Shown here: positions 55,152 to 63,799 of the stretch, piece after piece
How the letters are laid out: every line of letters starts with the position of its first letter
Position numbering within the stretch: the stretch's first letter is position 1
Source: Diplocloster modestus
GTDB lineage: Bacteria; Bacillota; Clostridia; Lachnospirales; Lachnospiraceae
Assembly: GCF_019042245.1 (NCBI RefSeq)
Contig: NZ_JAHQCX010000016.1
Coordinates: 1-64,000 of the forward strand
Length of the DNA: 64,000 bases
Direction of reading: 5' to 3'
Notes under the pieces: model-generated
The model's database searches: none
The model's input: the letters and a program-made list of their open reading frames with translations, nothing else
Told to the model about the DNA's origin: nothing
Position numbers and translations under genes: made by a program

Positions 55152-55725
55152 TCCTATCACCTCTCGTAGAATTATTTATCTTAAAGTCACCTCTGATAAA
55201 ACCGCCGGTCAGCAGCCCATAGGCAACTTCAGAAATCTCATTCAAATTCAGATCCCTGTTATTCCGAATCCATGTAATCAATAGCTCATAGGTTACTCCA
55301 GCCGCGTAGGACTGGATATAGGGAATAATCCTCCCATCCGTATCTATACTCCGGGACCGGACGATCACCTTCTGATAGTAGGCCCGGCTCTGTCTCAAAA
55401 ACAGATAACTTAGATTATTCTCCAGCAGCAACCTCAAAAACGGAGCGTAGGTCTCCCAAAAACCAAAATAGTAGTGAAGGAACTCCATCAGCCTCGAGCT
55501 GTCAAACTTCATTTTCAGGGAACATTGATCAAAGATCTCCCGGAGAAAATGCTCCAGAATTTCTTCCTTCGTATCAAAATTCGTATAAAATGTCTGACGG
55601 GATAATTCTGCTCGAACTGCGATATCCGATATAGAGATCTTGTCGAATGGTTTTTCTTCCATTAAAGAAATGAGTGCCTTCAGTAAACTGTTTCTGGAAC
55701 GGATCTGTATCGGATTCTCTCCCAT
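55144..55725 (-). CDS. TetR/AcrR-family regulator
   Basis: The ATG at 55725 (MGENPIQIRSRNSLLKALIS) has GGAAG upstream. The 193-residue protein has a TetR helix-turn-helix (DKISISDIAVRAELSRQTFY then TNFDTKEEILEHFLREIFDQ) and a helical C-terminal domain with a membrane-like YLFLRQSRAYYQKVIVRSRS. It overlaps the citrate synthase start by eight bases, so the two are co-transcribed. TetR proteins with this TNF(D/K)TKEE form are common in Lachnospiraceae; the ligand is unknown. Confidence 0.85.
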   Translation of the reverse strand: MGENPIQIRSRNSLLKALISLMEEKPFDKISISDIAVRAELSRQTFYTNFDTKEEILEHFLREIFDQCSLKMKFDSSRLMEFLHYYFGFWETYAPFLRLLLENNLSYLFLRQSRAYYQKVIVRSRSIDTDGRIIPYIQSYAAGVTYELLITWIRNNRDLNLNEISEVAYGLLTGGFIRGDFKINNSTRGDRNG

Positions 55726-55779
55726 ACGTCTCTTCCTTTCTTGTGTGCATGGCGCTACTTTAACTGTCATTACTTACGT

Positions 55780-55969
55780 ATTATATCATGATTGCACAGC
55801 AATCATGATACCCTCCGGGGGATGCACACTCCGCGCCGGGGAAAGCGCTCCGGCGCAGATATAATGTCTGCCGACATTATATCCTGATTGCAAGCAATCA
55901 TGATACCTCCGGGGGATGCACACTCCGCGCTAAGGAAAGCGCTCCGGCGCAGATATAATGTCTGCCGAC
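55780..55969. repeat. Tandem duplication of a ~95-bp hairpin-rich unit
   Basis: Copies at about 55780-55874 and 55875-55969 are nearly identical. Each holds three hairpins: ATCATGATTGC/GCAATCATGAT, GCGCCGG-type/CCGGCGC and GATATAATGTC/GACATTATATC. A third start of the unit follows at 55970. The unit sits before the TetR-type gene and after the activase gene, and holds no coding frame. Confidence 0.8.
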
Positions 55970-55988
55970 ATTATATCATAAAAACAAA

Positions 55989-56026
55989 ACTTTTACAATT
56001 GTAAAACTACTGACAATTGTAAAAGT
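55989..56026. promoter_or_regulatory. Operator-like inverted repeats of ACAATTGT type
   Basis: ACTTTTACAATTG (55989-56001) and CAATTGTAAAAGT (56014-56026) are perfect 13-base arms; TTTTACAATTGTAAAA (55991-56006) is itself palindromic. They lie upstream of the leftward TetR-type gene, beyond the tandem repeats, and likely form its operator. Confidence 0.6.
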
Positions 56027-56070
56027 TCTATGAACAAATCCTGATATTTTTCTAAACTGAGAGGAATCTG

Positions 56071-56967
56071 TTAAACTTTCTGTGCCAAAAACACTTGATT
56101 CAGCTCCATCATGCGCTCTTCTGATAACTGTTGCACGTCTTCCATTGAATAGGGAATGCCGCAGGAACGGTATTTTCCGCTGCCGTACTGGTGAAACGGC
56201 AGCAGGCTTCTGGCTGTAATACCCAGCTGATCCAGTATGACAGCCATTTTACGTAAGGTTTCGGGCTTATCGTTCATGCCTGGGATAACCGGGGTCCGGA
56301 CATGAATATTGGCGCCGGCTGTTTGAAGCTGTTTTAAGTTCTGAAGAATCCTCTTATTATCCACACCGGTCCAGCTGCGATGGATTTCCGAGTCCGGGCT
56401 TTTGAAATCATATAGGAACAGATCTGTGCAAGGAAGGATGCGGGCTATATTTTCCCAGGGCACATAGCCGGTCGTCTCGACGGCAGTGGGGATCCCCTCC
56501 TCACGGCAGGCTTGCAGCAGATGTTTTGCAAACTCCGGCTGCAGTAATGGCTCTCCCCCGGACAGGGTCACCCCGCCTCCGCTTCTTTCATAGAACATAC
56601 GGTCCCTTCGGATCACTTGCATGACTTCCTCTACGGTTATCTTTTGCCCTTTGATCATCAATGCATCTGCCGGGCAGACTCCGGCTAATTTTATGGCTTC
56701 CTCACTCCCGCATTTCTGCCAATGGATGACCGGCCCTTGATCGGATGCGGTAATCTCACCGTTAGTCGAGGCGCTGACACAGGAGAGACACCGGATACAC
56801 CGGGACTGGGAGTAGAAAAGCTGCGGCTTACTGCTCTGGGATTCCGGGTTGGAACACCAGCGGCAGCGCAGCGGGCATCCCTTCAGAAAGATTACGGTAC
56901 GGATGCCGTCTCCATCGTGAATGCTGTATCTTTGTATGTCAAACACATTTCCTCTGATCTCTTCCAT
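56071..56967 (-). CDS. Glycyl-radical enzyme activating protein (radical SAM)
   Basis: The ATG at 56967 (MEEIRGNVFDIQRYSIHDGD) lies in a GGAGG context just after the stop of the enzyme gene. The 298-residue protein has the GRE-activase signature GIRTVIFLKGCPLRCRWCSN (radical SAM cluster C-x3-C-x2-C) and SGGGVTLSGGEPLLQPEF. A ferredoxin-like insert (SRCIRCLSCVSAS ... QKCGSEEAIKLAGVCPADAL) seems to lack some of the usual eight Cys of the double-cluster class. It abstracts a hydrogen from the glycine of its partner encoded next. Confidence 0.92.
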   Translation of the reverse strand: MEEIRGNVFDIQRYSIHDGDGIRTVIFLKGCPLRCRWCSNPESQSSKPQLFYSQSRCIRCLSCVSASTNGEITASDQGPVIHWQKCGSEEAIKLAGVCPADALMIKGQKITVEEVMQVIRRDRMFYERSGGGVTLSGGEPLLQPEFAKHLLQACREEGIPTAVETTGYVPWENIARILPCTDLFLYDFKSPDSEIHRSWTGVDNKRILQNLKQLQTAGANIHVRTPVIPGMNDKPETLRKMAVILDQLGITARSLLPFHQYGSGKYRSCGIPYSMEDVQQLSEERMMELNQVFLAQKV

Positions 56968-56975
56968 AGCTCCTC

Positions 56976-59381
56976 CTAACATCCTCCATGCACGGTTCTG
57001 CTGATGATTTCATCCTGGATATCTTTATCCAGCTCCACGAAGAACGCGCTGTATCCCGCAACCCGTACGACCAGACTTCTGTGCCGGTCCGGATGGACCT
57101 GTGCGTCCAGCAGTTTTTCCCGGGTCAGAATATTAAATTGGATGTGCATCCCTCCCATATCAAAATAGGTACGGATCAGATCGACCAGTTTCTGCCGGTC
57201 TTCCTCCGTTTTCAAAACAGACGGGAGGAATTTCATATTATAATTGACTCCGTTTAATGCCTGGGTGTGCAAAACTTTCGCTACTGATCTGGCCGCGGCC
57301 GTAGGACCGTGGGTATCCATTCCGTGTTTGGGGGAGATTCCTCCGTCCCCCAGCGGTGTGCCCGACAGCCTGCCGCTTGGGAGCGCGCATACCTGACGGC
57401 CCAGCGGCGTATTGGAGGAAAGGCAGAACAGGCCGGCACGGAACCGTCCGCCGCGCACTGTTGTTTTACCGTTCACGCTGTCGCAGTATAGCTTGCCCAC
57501 ATAGGCGGTCATGGCATCCGCCTCATCTATATCGTTTCCGTACTTCGGCGCCCGGTTTAAAAGAATCTGACGCAGTACCTCCTGATCCCGGAAATCAGCC
57601 TGAAGCGCCAGTGCCAGTGTACGGCGGTCAATTTGCTTCTCTTCATAGACCAGCTTTTTAATGGCGGTGAGGGAATCTCCCACATCGGCGATTCCCACCC
57701 CCTGCACGCCAATATAATTATACTTAGCTCCGCCTCTTGTACAGTCCTTTCCGTTTTCCAGGCACCCGTCCAGCAGCAGGGAACTGAAAATGTGAGGGCC
57801 ATAATCTCCGATTAATTTCTCCGTACAGTTCAGGGAGCATACCAGCATGGATACGAAGTAATCAAGCTGTGTCCGAAAGGCACCCAAAAGTTCATCAAAG
57901 CTGGTAAAATCCACAAAATTCCCGGTTTTCGGACCCATCTGCGACCCTGACATCTGGCAGACCCCGTCAAACAGCGCCAGTTCAAAACATTTCGCAATAT
58001 TGAAGAAACCCGCATTGGTGCTGCCCATGGTATTGCCGTAACCGGTGGGCTCCACACATCCCACGATCGCATAATCCAGAGCCTCTTCATGGGTCAGCCC
58101 ATCTTTTTCCAGCGCTTCGATAATCAGGTCATCATTGAAAAACGGCATCTTCCCGCCTTCCTTTTTTACCAGAATCTCAATAACCCTCTTCACATACGCG
58201 TCAGGATTCTTTGCGGACACACGGATACTGGTATTGGGCTCCGAGTTGAACACCGACTCTTCCGCGTCCAGACACACATAGGTAAAATCGCAGACCGCGT
58301 TCTCCCCTTTTTCATCCAGGCCGCCCACTACGACGTTGCACGCGGTCGAAAATCCTCCGTTATTGCGCACGCTGGAATACGTCCCGGCCTTGATCACGTC
58401 GCTGTGCTTCACCCAGAGGGCCTCCAGAATCTCCCTGGCTTCCTCCCGTGTCAGGGTACCCGCCTGTATCTCCCGCTCATAATAAGGCCGGAAAAGCTGA
58501 TCGATCCGTCCTCCTGAGATCGACGAGCCATTCTGATGGCAATAATCGATCAGCATAACAAACCAGTAAGATTGTACTGCCTCATGATAATTCCTGGCCG
58601 GATAATAAGGGACCTGGCTGCATACTCCCGCAATCAGTTCCAGTTCTCTTCTGCGTCTTACGTCCTTCTCCTGTTCTGCCATTTGTAAAGCCAGAGCGCA
58701 GTAGCGCAGCTGAAAGCTCTTAACTCCTTCGATACAAAGAAGGGCCGCCTGATAAAACTGCATTTTCTCCGCATACTCCGGATCACAGTAATCCATCTGC
58801 TCCAGATACTGCCGAATCTGCGTTTCTACCTGGCAGAACCCATAGCGCACGATCTTGCGTACATCCGGCAGATAATGGCCGTGCCCGCTGCGTGTACGGC
58901 TCAAGGGGTTAAATACCCGATACGGGGAATCCAGCACCTCCAGAATCCTGGGTTCAAAATAATGCCTGGACCGCTCCCCCGTATTGATGGTTTTCCAATA
59001 AGGGAAAATCTCATTCAGCAGATACTCTTTATCCGCCTCTGCAATCTGCAGGGTATCCACCTTGCGCACCGGCATCAAATCCAGTTCCTTTCTGTCAAAC
59101 ATGCCATACTCGGGAAATACAGGGGCGCACCTGGGCTTCGATGCATGGTTCCCCACGATCAGTTCCTCCTGATCGATAAATATGGTCATATTCTCCAGCA
59201 GGTATCGAAGCGCCTTTGCCCGCCGCAGAATGTAGGGTTCCCCCTCTGTCTGCCGGTAACTTTCCGTAACCAGCCTGGCCCGCTCCACGCAGATGGCGGG
59301 CTTCACTCCACGCATCCTTCCATTTAAGAACTCCGTCCGCTCTGCCCGTGACAGGCCTTCTGGCAGCCATTTTTTATCCAT
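56976..59381 (-). CDS. Glycyl radical enzyme (PFL-like, substrate unassigned)
   Basis: The start at 59381 (MDKKWLPEGLSRAERTEFLN) has AAAGGGG upstream; the longer frame to 59462 is rejected. The 801-residue protein has the thiyl Cys in AIVGCVEPTGYGNTMG and the glycyl radical site VVRVAGYSAFFVELDKD near residue 776. The GCVEP motif places it among the glycerol dehydratase/choline lyase-like branch rather than pyruvate formate-lyase itself (which has two adjacent Cys). No microcompartment genes are nearby, so the substrate cannot be assigned. The activase gene follows, and a DeoR regulator is encoded upstream. Confidence 0.9.
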   Translation of the reverse strand: MDKKWLPEGLSRAERTEFLNGRMRGVKPAICVERARLVTESYRQTEGEPYILRRAKALRYLLENMTIFIDQEELIVGNHASKPRCAPVFPEYGMFDRKELDLMPVRKVDTLQIAEADKEYLLNEIFPYWKTINTGERSRHYFEPRILEVLDSPYRVFNPLSRTRSGHGHYLPDVRKIVRYGFCQVETQIRQYLEQMDYCDPEYAEKMQFYQAALLCIEGVKSFQLRYCALALQMAEQEKDVRRRRELELIAGVCSQVPYYPARNYHEAVQSYWFVMLIDYCHQNGSSISGGRIDQLFRPYYEREIQAGTLTREEAREILEALWVKHSDVIKAGTYSSVRNNGGFSTACNVVVGGLDEKGENAVCDFTYVCLDAEESVFNSEPNTSIRVSAKNPDAYVKRVIEILVKKEGGKMPFFNDDLIIEALEKDGLTHEEALDYAIVGCVEPTGYGNTMGSTNAGFFNIAKCFELALFDGVCQMSGSQMGPKTGNFVDFTSFDELLGAFRTQLDYFVSMLVCSLNCTEKLIGDYGPHIFSSLLLDGCLENGKDCTRGGAKYNYIGVQGVGIADVGDSLTAIKKLVYEEKQIDRRTLALALQADFRDQEVLRQILLNRAPKYGNDIDEADAMTAYVGKLYCDSVNGKTTVRGGRFRAGLFCLSSNTPLGRQVCALPSGRLSGTPLGDGGISPKHGMDTHGPTAAARSVAKVLHTQALNGVNYNMKFLPSVLKTEEDRQKLVDLIRTYFDMGGMHIQFNILTREKLLDAQVHPDRHRSLVVRVAGYSAFFVELDKDIQDEIISRTVHGGC

Positions 59382-59495
59382 AAAAATTCCCCTTTCTATG
59401 TGAAACGGATCTATACTTTTCCTTTTCCTATCCTGATCATAGCATCCTCCGGTATCCCCCACAATGCCGGGACCGCCTCTATTTCCCCCAAATAA

Positions 59496-59537
59496 AAAGA
59501 AACCGAAAGTAATCCTTTGATTTCTTTCGGTTTCAGG
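59496..59537 (-). terminator. Terminator after the DeoR-type gene
   Basis: On the minus strand GAAACCGAAAG and CTTTCGGTTTC pair over 11 bases and are followed by TTTTTA. It directly follows the DeoR stop, so the glycyl-radical operon has its own promoter between here and 59381. Confidence 0.8.
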
Positions 59538-60312
59538 AAATAACTACCGGTACCAGTTCCCGCATACGGCTGCAGTACGCCCGGTCCGCCCCGCCATCCG
59601 TAATAACCATATCGACCATAGAAAGCGCGCACACCTCCGACAGATACTTCTCCCCGAACTTCCCGCCGTCCGCCAGCAGAACCGTCCGATCCGCGCACTT
59701 GCGCATGGCCTTTTTTATCATCATCTGGGGGTAACCGATCACGGTAATCCCCGCCTCCACATCCACCCCGTTGGCTCCCATAAACAAGACATCCGCGTGA
59801 TACTCCAAAACTTCCCTCTCTCCGGTCTCACCGGCGGTGGCCGCCAGATTCCCGAACACCTCCCCGCCGATCATAAACAGTCTCACATGCTCCAGATTCA
59901 TCAATTCCCCCGCCGCGATCACAGAATTCGTTATCACCGTCAGCGGCAGCCCTTCTTCCTCCTTAATCAACTGCACCAGATACAGGCAGGTAGAAGAATC
60001 ATCGATCATAACCGTTTCATGGGCCCGCAGCTCCCGGTAAGCCCTTCTCGCAATGGCAATCTTAGCCGCAGCGTCCCGGTATACCGTCTCCCTGGTATCC
60101 TTCCGGTAAATACTGTCCCCGGCCTTAACGGCTCCTCCATGCACTCTCCTGATCAGCCCTTCCCCTTCCAACAGAGTCAGATCCTGACGGACCGTCACTT
60201 CCGACACATGCAGGTTCCTGGCCAGATTCGAGATTCTCACGCACTGCTTCTCATCCAGTTCCCTTAATATATAAACCAGCCGCTCCTGCCGGAAATTCCT
60301 CTCCGCAGTCAC
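59533..60312 (-). CDS. DeoR/GlpR-family sugar-responsive regulator
   Basis: The 259-residue protein starts at a GTG that overlaps the preceding stop. It has the DeoR winged helix (KQCVRISNLARNLHVSEVTV, RQDLTLLEGEGLIRRVHGGA) and the sugar-phosphate-sensing domain (LTVITNSVIAAGELMNLEHV, VLLADGGKFGEKYLSEVCAL). DeoR proteins repress carbohydrate genes until a phosphorylated sugar binds. It lies upstream of the glycyl-radical operon, which it may control, though a terminator separates the two. Confidence 0.92.
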   Translation of the reverse strand: MTAERNFRQERLVYILRELDEKQCVRISNLARNLHVSEVTVRQDLTLLEGEGLIRRVHGGAVKAGDSIYRKDTRETVYRDAAAKIAIARRAYRELRAHETVMIDDSSTCLYLVQLIKEEEGLPLTVITNSVIAAGELMNLEHVRLFMIGGEVFGNLAATAGETGEREVLEYHADVLFMGANGVDVEAGITVIGYPQMMIKKAMRKCADRTVLLADGGKFGEKYLSEVCALSMVDMVITDGGADRAYCSRMRELVPVVIS

Positions 60313-60683
60313 TGCCCATTCCCCCTCTCCTTATATCTGGCGATCTGAATCGCATCCTCGATCTCCAGATCCTTTTCTCCGGCCAGTGACTCCAGGTGAT
60401 GTCTGAACTCATGCAGCACCGTTTTACGCACCCTCCGCCGAAGCGCCTCCTCCGTCATATATCCATAGATCTGCATAAAAGATCCATAATAGATCGTGAT
60501 GAACCTCCCCAAATACTTATCCCTGTGATACTCCCCCAAAATACACAGCTCCTCATTCCTGCTCTGGGGATGCAGCTTGCGCTCCGCCTTCAGCACAATA
60601 CCGCCATTCAATTCCTCAAAAAATTCCTTCGGCATTTCACCGGCAATCTCATTCAACATATCCGAAAAACGATCCATATCCAA
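60309..60683 (-). CDS. Small zincin-like metallopeptidase family protein
   Basis: The likely start is TTG at 60683 (GAGG eight bases upstream), with ATG at 60677 (MDRFSDMLNEIAGEMPKEFF) as alternative; the long frame to 61295 is not protein-like. The roughly 122-residue protein belongs to the PF06262-type small metallopeptidase family, with the motif LHEFRHHLESLAG (His-Glu-x-x-His). Members are widespread and poorly characterised. It overlaps the DeoR start. It could process a peptide or serve as a cofactor-bound regulator. Confidence 0.8.
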   Translation of the reverse strand: MDMDRFSDMLNEIAGEMPKEFFEELNGGIVLKAERKLHPQSRNEELCILGEYHRDKYLGRFITIYYGSFMQIYGYMTEEALRRRVRKTVLHEFRHHLESLAGEKDLEIEDAIQIARYKERGNGQ

Positions 60684-61004
60684 GCAGTGTTCCTCACTTT
60701 TCGCTTTGCAATCTCGGGTTTCTATTTCTGTATAGTATAGCATAGATTGGTTGTTTGCAAAAGAGGGGGCCGGGGAGCCCTGCAGAAACGGGAGACAAAT
60801 CGCTTTCTTTCGGCCCCCTCCGCCCAGGCATCCCTTGCGTCCGACCGCTCCGGTACTTTGAAATACATCCTTTGCAATACGTCCTTTGCAAATACCATCC
60901 CCTTGTATATTTTTAAAAAACAGGTTAAAATAAAGAAAATCCGGTATACACTTTGATAAAATAGTCCGGATTCTATACTTTACTTTGAAAAGGGGGATTT
61001 CGTT

Positions 61005-61796
61005 ATGCAATCTGTATTGTGGGCCGCTGGCGGTACTGGGTTTACTTTTCTTATGACCAGTCTGGGCGCCGCTATGGTTTTCTTTTTTCGTAAGAAGTCG
61101 AATGTAAATATACAGCGCGTGTTTCTGGGCTTCGCTGCCGGCGTTATGATCGCGGCATCGGTTTGGTCTTTGTTGATTCCAGCTATTGAGGAGGCCGAGG
61201 CGTCCGGTATGATCGGATGGATGCCGGCTGCGGGGGGATTTATTCTGGGTATTGCGTTTTTGATGCTGATGGATAATCTTCTGCCTCACCTGCACCCGGA
61301 TTCGGCAGCGCCGGAGGGACCTTCCTCCACCTGGAAGCGGACGACTCTGTTAGTCCTGGCTGTGACTTTGCATAATATTCCGGAAGGAATGGCAGTAGGT
61401 CTTTCTTTCGCGCTGGCCGCACAGCACGGCAATGATCCCGCGATGTACGCGGCTGCTATGGCTCTGGCCATCGGGATCGGTATCCAGAACTTCCCGGAAG
61501 GCGCGGCGATCTCGCTGCCGCTTCGACAGGAGGGCGTCTCCACAGGGCGAGCATTCGTATATGGCAGTTTGTCGGGCATCGTGGAACCGATATTCGGTAT
61601 CCTGACGGTCCTGATCGCCGGGGGGATCCAGCCGCTGATGCCCTGGCTGTTGTCTTTCGCCGCCGGTGCCATGCTGTATGTTGTGGTGGAAGAGCTTATT
61701 CCGGAGGCACATCTGGGCGAGCATTCCCATGTGGGTACCCTGGGCGTCATGGCAGGGTTTCTGGTTATGATGATTCTCGACGTGGCTTTGGGCTGA
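61005..61796 (+). CDS. ZIP family metal transporter (ZupT-like)
   Basis: The 263-residue protein has about eight membrane helices and the two ZIP binding motifs: TLHNIPEGMAVGLSFALAA and QNFPEGAAISLPLRQEG. These are shared with ZupT-type importers of Zn, Fe or Mn. It starts behind AAAGGGGG and stands alone. The loop after helix 3 (LPHLHPDS) supplies His residues typical of the family. Direction is import into the cytoplasm by family knowledge. Confidence 0.93.
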   Translation: MQSVLWAAGGTGFTFLMTSLGAAMVFFFRKKSNVNIQRVFLGFAAGVMIAASVWSLLIPAIEEAEASGMIGWMPAAGGFILGIAFLMLMDNLLPHLHPDSAAPEGPSSTWKRTTLLVLAVTLHNIPEGMAVGLSFALAAQHGNDPAMYAAAMALAIGIGIQNFPEGAAISLPLRQEGVSTGRAFVYGSLSGIVEPIFGILTVLIAGGIQPLMPWLLSFAAGAMLYVVVEELIPEAHLGEHSHVGTLGVMAGFLVMMILDVALG

Positions 61797-61875
61797 GGCT
61801 TACAGGTTTCGGCCCGGTATCAGCCGGCCGGCACCGTTTCTTTTTGATTACCGGTCGTCCGGGTTCTCTCGTTTA

Positions 61876-62526
61876 TCAGGCGCCGGCCGATAGTTTCCCT
61901 TCTAACAGATAGTAGATCTCATCGCTTAATTCTCTTAGAAAGCCTTCATTCCGGTCGCTTAATAGGATCAGTGCGTCCCGCTCCCTGGCTCTGCGGATCA
62001 GATCCATCAGCATATCCACACCTCCGGGATCCAGCTCCGAAGTGGCGCCGTCCAGCAGCAGGATCTCCGGCTGTTCCATAAAAGCGGCCGCGATCCCCAG
62101 CCGCTGGCGCATCTGGGATGTATAGGCCCCATAGCGTCTCCGCTCCTTGCTTCCTAATTTCACAAGATCCATCATCTTCCGGATGTTTGTATTGGATATC
62201 TCCTGCCTGACCGCTGCAAGCAGCTGCAGATTCTGGAATCCGGTATACTCTGCCAGAAAAGCAGGCCTGCCGATCATGACTCCTATGCTGTCCGGCTGCA
62301 TGATATCGGTTCCCAGTAATTTTTGATTAATCCGTATACTGCCGGCTGTCGGGCGTACCAGACCGCACAGCATGCTAAAAAATACAGATTTCCCGGACCC
62401 GCTGTCGCCCTGTATTCCATATACTCTGCCGCCTTCAAAGTAAGCATTTGCCCCGTCTATCACATTCTGATTATGCAGCACTTTCGTCAGCTGCTCTATC
62501 TCGATTTCCGTATGGTTAATCTTCAT
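61876..62526 (-). CDS. ABC transporter ATP-binding protein with altered catalytic motif
   Basis: The start at 62526 (MKINHTEIEIEQLTKVLHNQ) overlaps the permease gene; the longer frame to 62568 is rejected. Walker A is intact (GDSGSGKSVF), but the signature reads TSQMRQRLGIAAAF instead of LSGGQ and Walker B reads ILLLDGATSELD, with Gly where the catalytic Glu normally stands. Such degenerate ATPases may bind but hydrolyse ATP poorly. It forms a small two-gene ABC unit with the permease upstream. Confidence 0.82.
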   Translation of the reverse strand: MKINHTEIEIEQLTKVLHNQNVIDGANAYFEGGRVYGIQGDSGSGKSVFFSMLCGLVRPTAGSIRINQKLLGTDIMQPDSIGVMIGRPAFLAEYTGFQNLQLLAAVRQEISNTNIRKMMDLVKLGSKERRRYGAYTSQMRQRLGIAAAFMEQPEILLLDGATSELDPGGVDMLMDLIRRARERDALILLSDRNEGFLRELSDEIYYLLEGKLSAGA

Positions 62527-63259
62527 CCATCCTGCCCCCTTCTTCCAGCACGTCAATGTGTTCACCACGATATACGCACACCGACAGCGTCACCGCGAAG
62601 AGAAGCAAGGCTTCCCCCAGCAGTATTCCCTGGAATATAAGTGCCGCGCTGTCACCGGCTCCTGCCGATACCAGGTGGGAAAACAGTTTCGCATTGCCCA
62701 GGCGGCACAGCAGATAGAACAGTCCCGGAATTGCTATAGCCGCCGCCATATTTTTATAAAACATGGAGATCATCAGGCCGAAACCGGCCATCAGGCCGCT
62801 CAGGTTCCATTCCCCGATAAAGTACAGCAGCACGCTCAGAATGAGATTTCGTCCGAATCCCTGCGTGCTCAGGTCCAAATAATGCCATCGGATTCCATAA
62901 TCAGCGGCCAACTGTATCGTTAACGGTACCGCGGCCACAAAACCACTGGTCAGAAACATGACCGCATATTTGGCTAATATGTAATTTCTTCTGCCTGTAC
63001 GCGTGATGATCTGCTTCCAGTATCCGTGTCTGGTTTCCGCCAGATAGGACCAGCCGTAAGGACACATAACCAGCAGTGAACTGATACTGCGTGTAATCAA
63101 TAATCCTGTTGGGCCGCTGCCTGCGGCGATCCCGTTTTTGCAGAACCAGAACTGATAACTGCATTGGATGGCAGCAGCTGCCAGCACAAAACCAAAGGTT
63201 AACCACAAGTATCTGTTTCTTACCGCTTTCAGAATCTCTATTCTCAAGAGTTTTCCCAA
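62516..63259 (-). CDS. ABC-2 type membrane permease
   Basis: The 247-residue protein has about six membrane helices (LWLTFGFVLAAAAIQCSYQF, SLLVMCPYGWSYLAETRHGY and onward) with the pattern of small ABC-2 permeases that protect against or export peptides. The cytoplasmic segment ETRHGYWKQIITRTGRRNYI between helices two and three is typical of bacteriocin-immunity or BcrB-like permeases. It overlaps the ATPase gene by 11 bases. The substrate is unknown. Confidence 0.8.
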   Translation of the reverse strand: MGKLLRIEILKAVRNRYLWLTFGFVLAAAAIQCSYQFWFCKNGIAAGSGPTGLLITRSISSLLVMCPYGWSYLAETRHGYWKQIITRTGRRNYILAKYAVMFLTSGFVAAVPLTIQLAADYGIRWHYLDLSTQGFGRNLILSVLLYFIGEWNLSGLMAGFGLMISMFYKNMAAAIAIPGLFYLLCRLGNAKLFSHLVSAGAGDSAALIFQGILLGEALLLFAVTLSVCVYRGEHIDVLEEGGRMDED

Positions 63260-63368
63260 CCGGCTCCCCCCCTTTTTCAGGTAACGAACATAATTAGGGA
63301 TATTATAACAGAAACCTGTGTCTATTTTGTATCCGATTTGTTATCATATTTTAGCCGAATTCTTATAA

Positions 63369-63434
63369 TTTCCTCTTTTTGTGCGTATTTCTTCACATAC
63401 AGGTATGGGTGAACACTTTGTTCAACCTTTCCTC
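63369..63434. repeat. Third copy of the dispersed intergenic repeat
   Basis: CAGGTATGGGTGAAC, TTTGTTCAACCTTTCCTC and a flanking TTTCCTC repeat the pattern at 44821-44882. The upstream half differs (no GGCGCA hairpin). It lies just after the gene ending at 63437. Confidence 0.6.
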
Positions 63435-63436
63435 TT

Positions 63437-63691
63437 TTACTGACCCTGGACCGGCATCCTCTTCTGAAATGTTTCCTTCCAGGATTCAATATTTTCCGCA
63501 TCAAACTTAATCGGCGGTCCTACGATGACTTCGCTCCCCCCGTCCAGACAGGGTTGGATCTCATAGCTTCCCATGTCCGCCGGATTCCACAGATACAGAT
63601 AGGGACATACCGGATCTTCCCCTGTAATATAATCCGCCATTTCATTGGGAAGCCCCAAGCCGGACGAGGAATACATACTTACCTTCTTCAT
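63437..63691 (-). CDS. Unknown small protein, 84 residues
   Basis: The ATG at 63691 has AAGGA five bases upstream. The product starts MKKVSMYSSSGLGLPNEMAD and continues YITGEDPVCPYLYLWNPADM, GSYEIQPCLDGGSEVIVGPP, with a C-terminal helix ENIESWKETFQKRMP. I do not recognise a family. It overlaps, in another frame, the fragment of a RhuM-like gene at 63642-63782, so this locus may be a scar of recombination. Confidence 0.55.
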   Translation of the reverse strand: MKKVSMYSSSGLGLPNEMADYITGEDPVCPYLYLWNPADMGSYEIQPCLDGGSEVIVGPPIKFDAENIESWKETFQKRMPVQGQ

Positions 63692-63782
63692 GGGCATCCT
63701 TGGTAAAAACGAGGAAATCAACCGTACTGTTTCGGATTTGTAACTTGTTATCTCCAAAAGCAGGCGTTATTTTATCAGCCAT
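63642..63782 (-). pseudogene. RhuM-like N-terminal fragment
   Basis: Behind AAGGG an ATG at 63782 opens MADKITPAFGDNKLQIRNST, VDFLVFTKDAHEEG, which resembles the N-terminus of RhuM-family proteins, and then breaks off into unrelated residues and a stop after 46 codons. The rest of the protein is missing. The resemblance is from memory and moderate. Confidence 0.45.
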
Positions 63783-63799
63783 AATCCCGTCCCTTCCCA

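Noticed and set aside
60684..61295. N-terminal 200 codons of the long frame ending at 60309
   Set aside because: His/Gln/Arg-rich sequence without domain, crossing the start of the divergent ZIP gene; the real metallopeptidase starts at 60677-60683.
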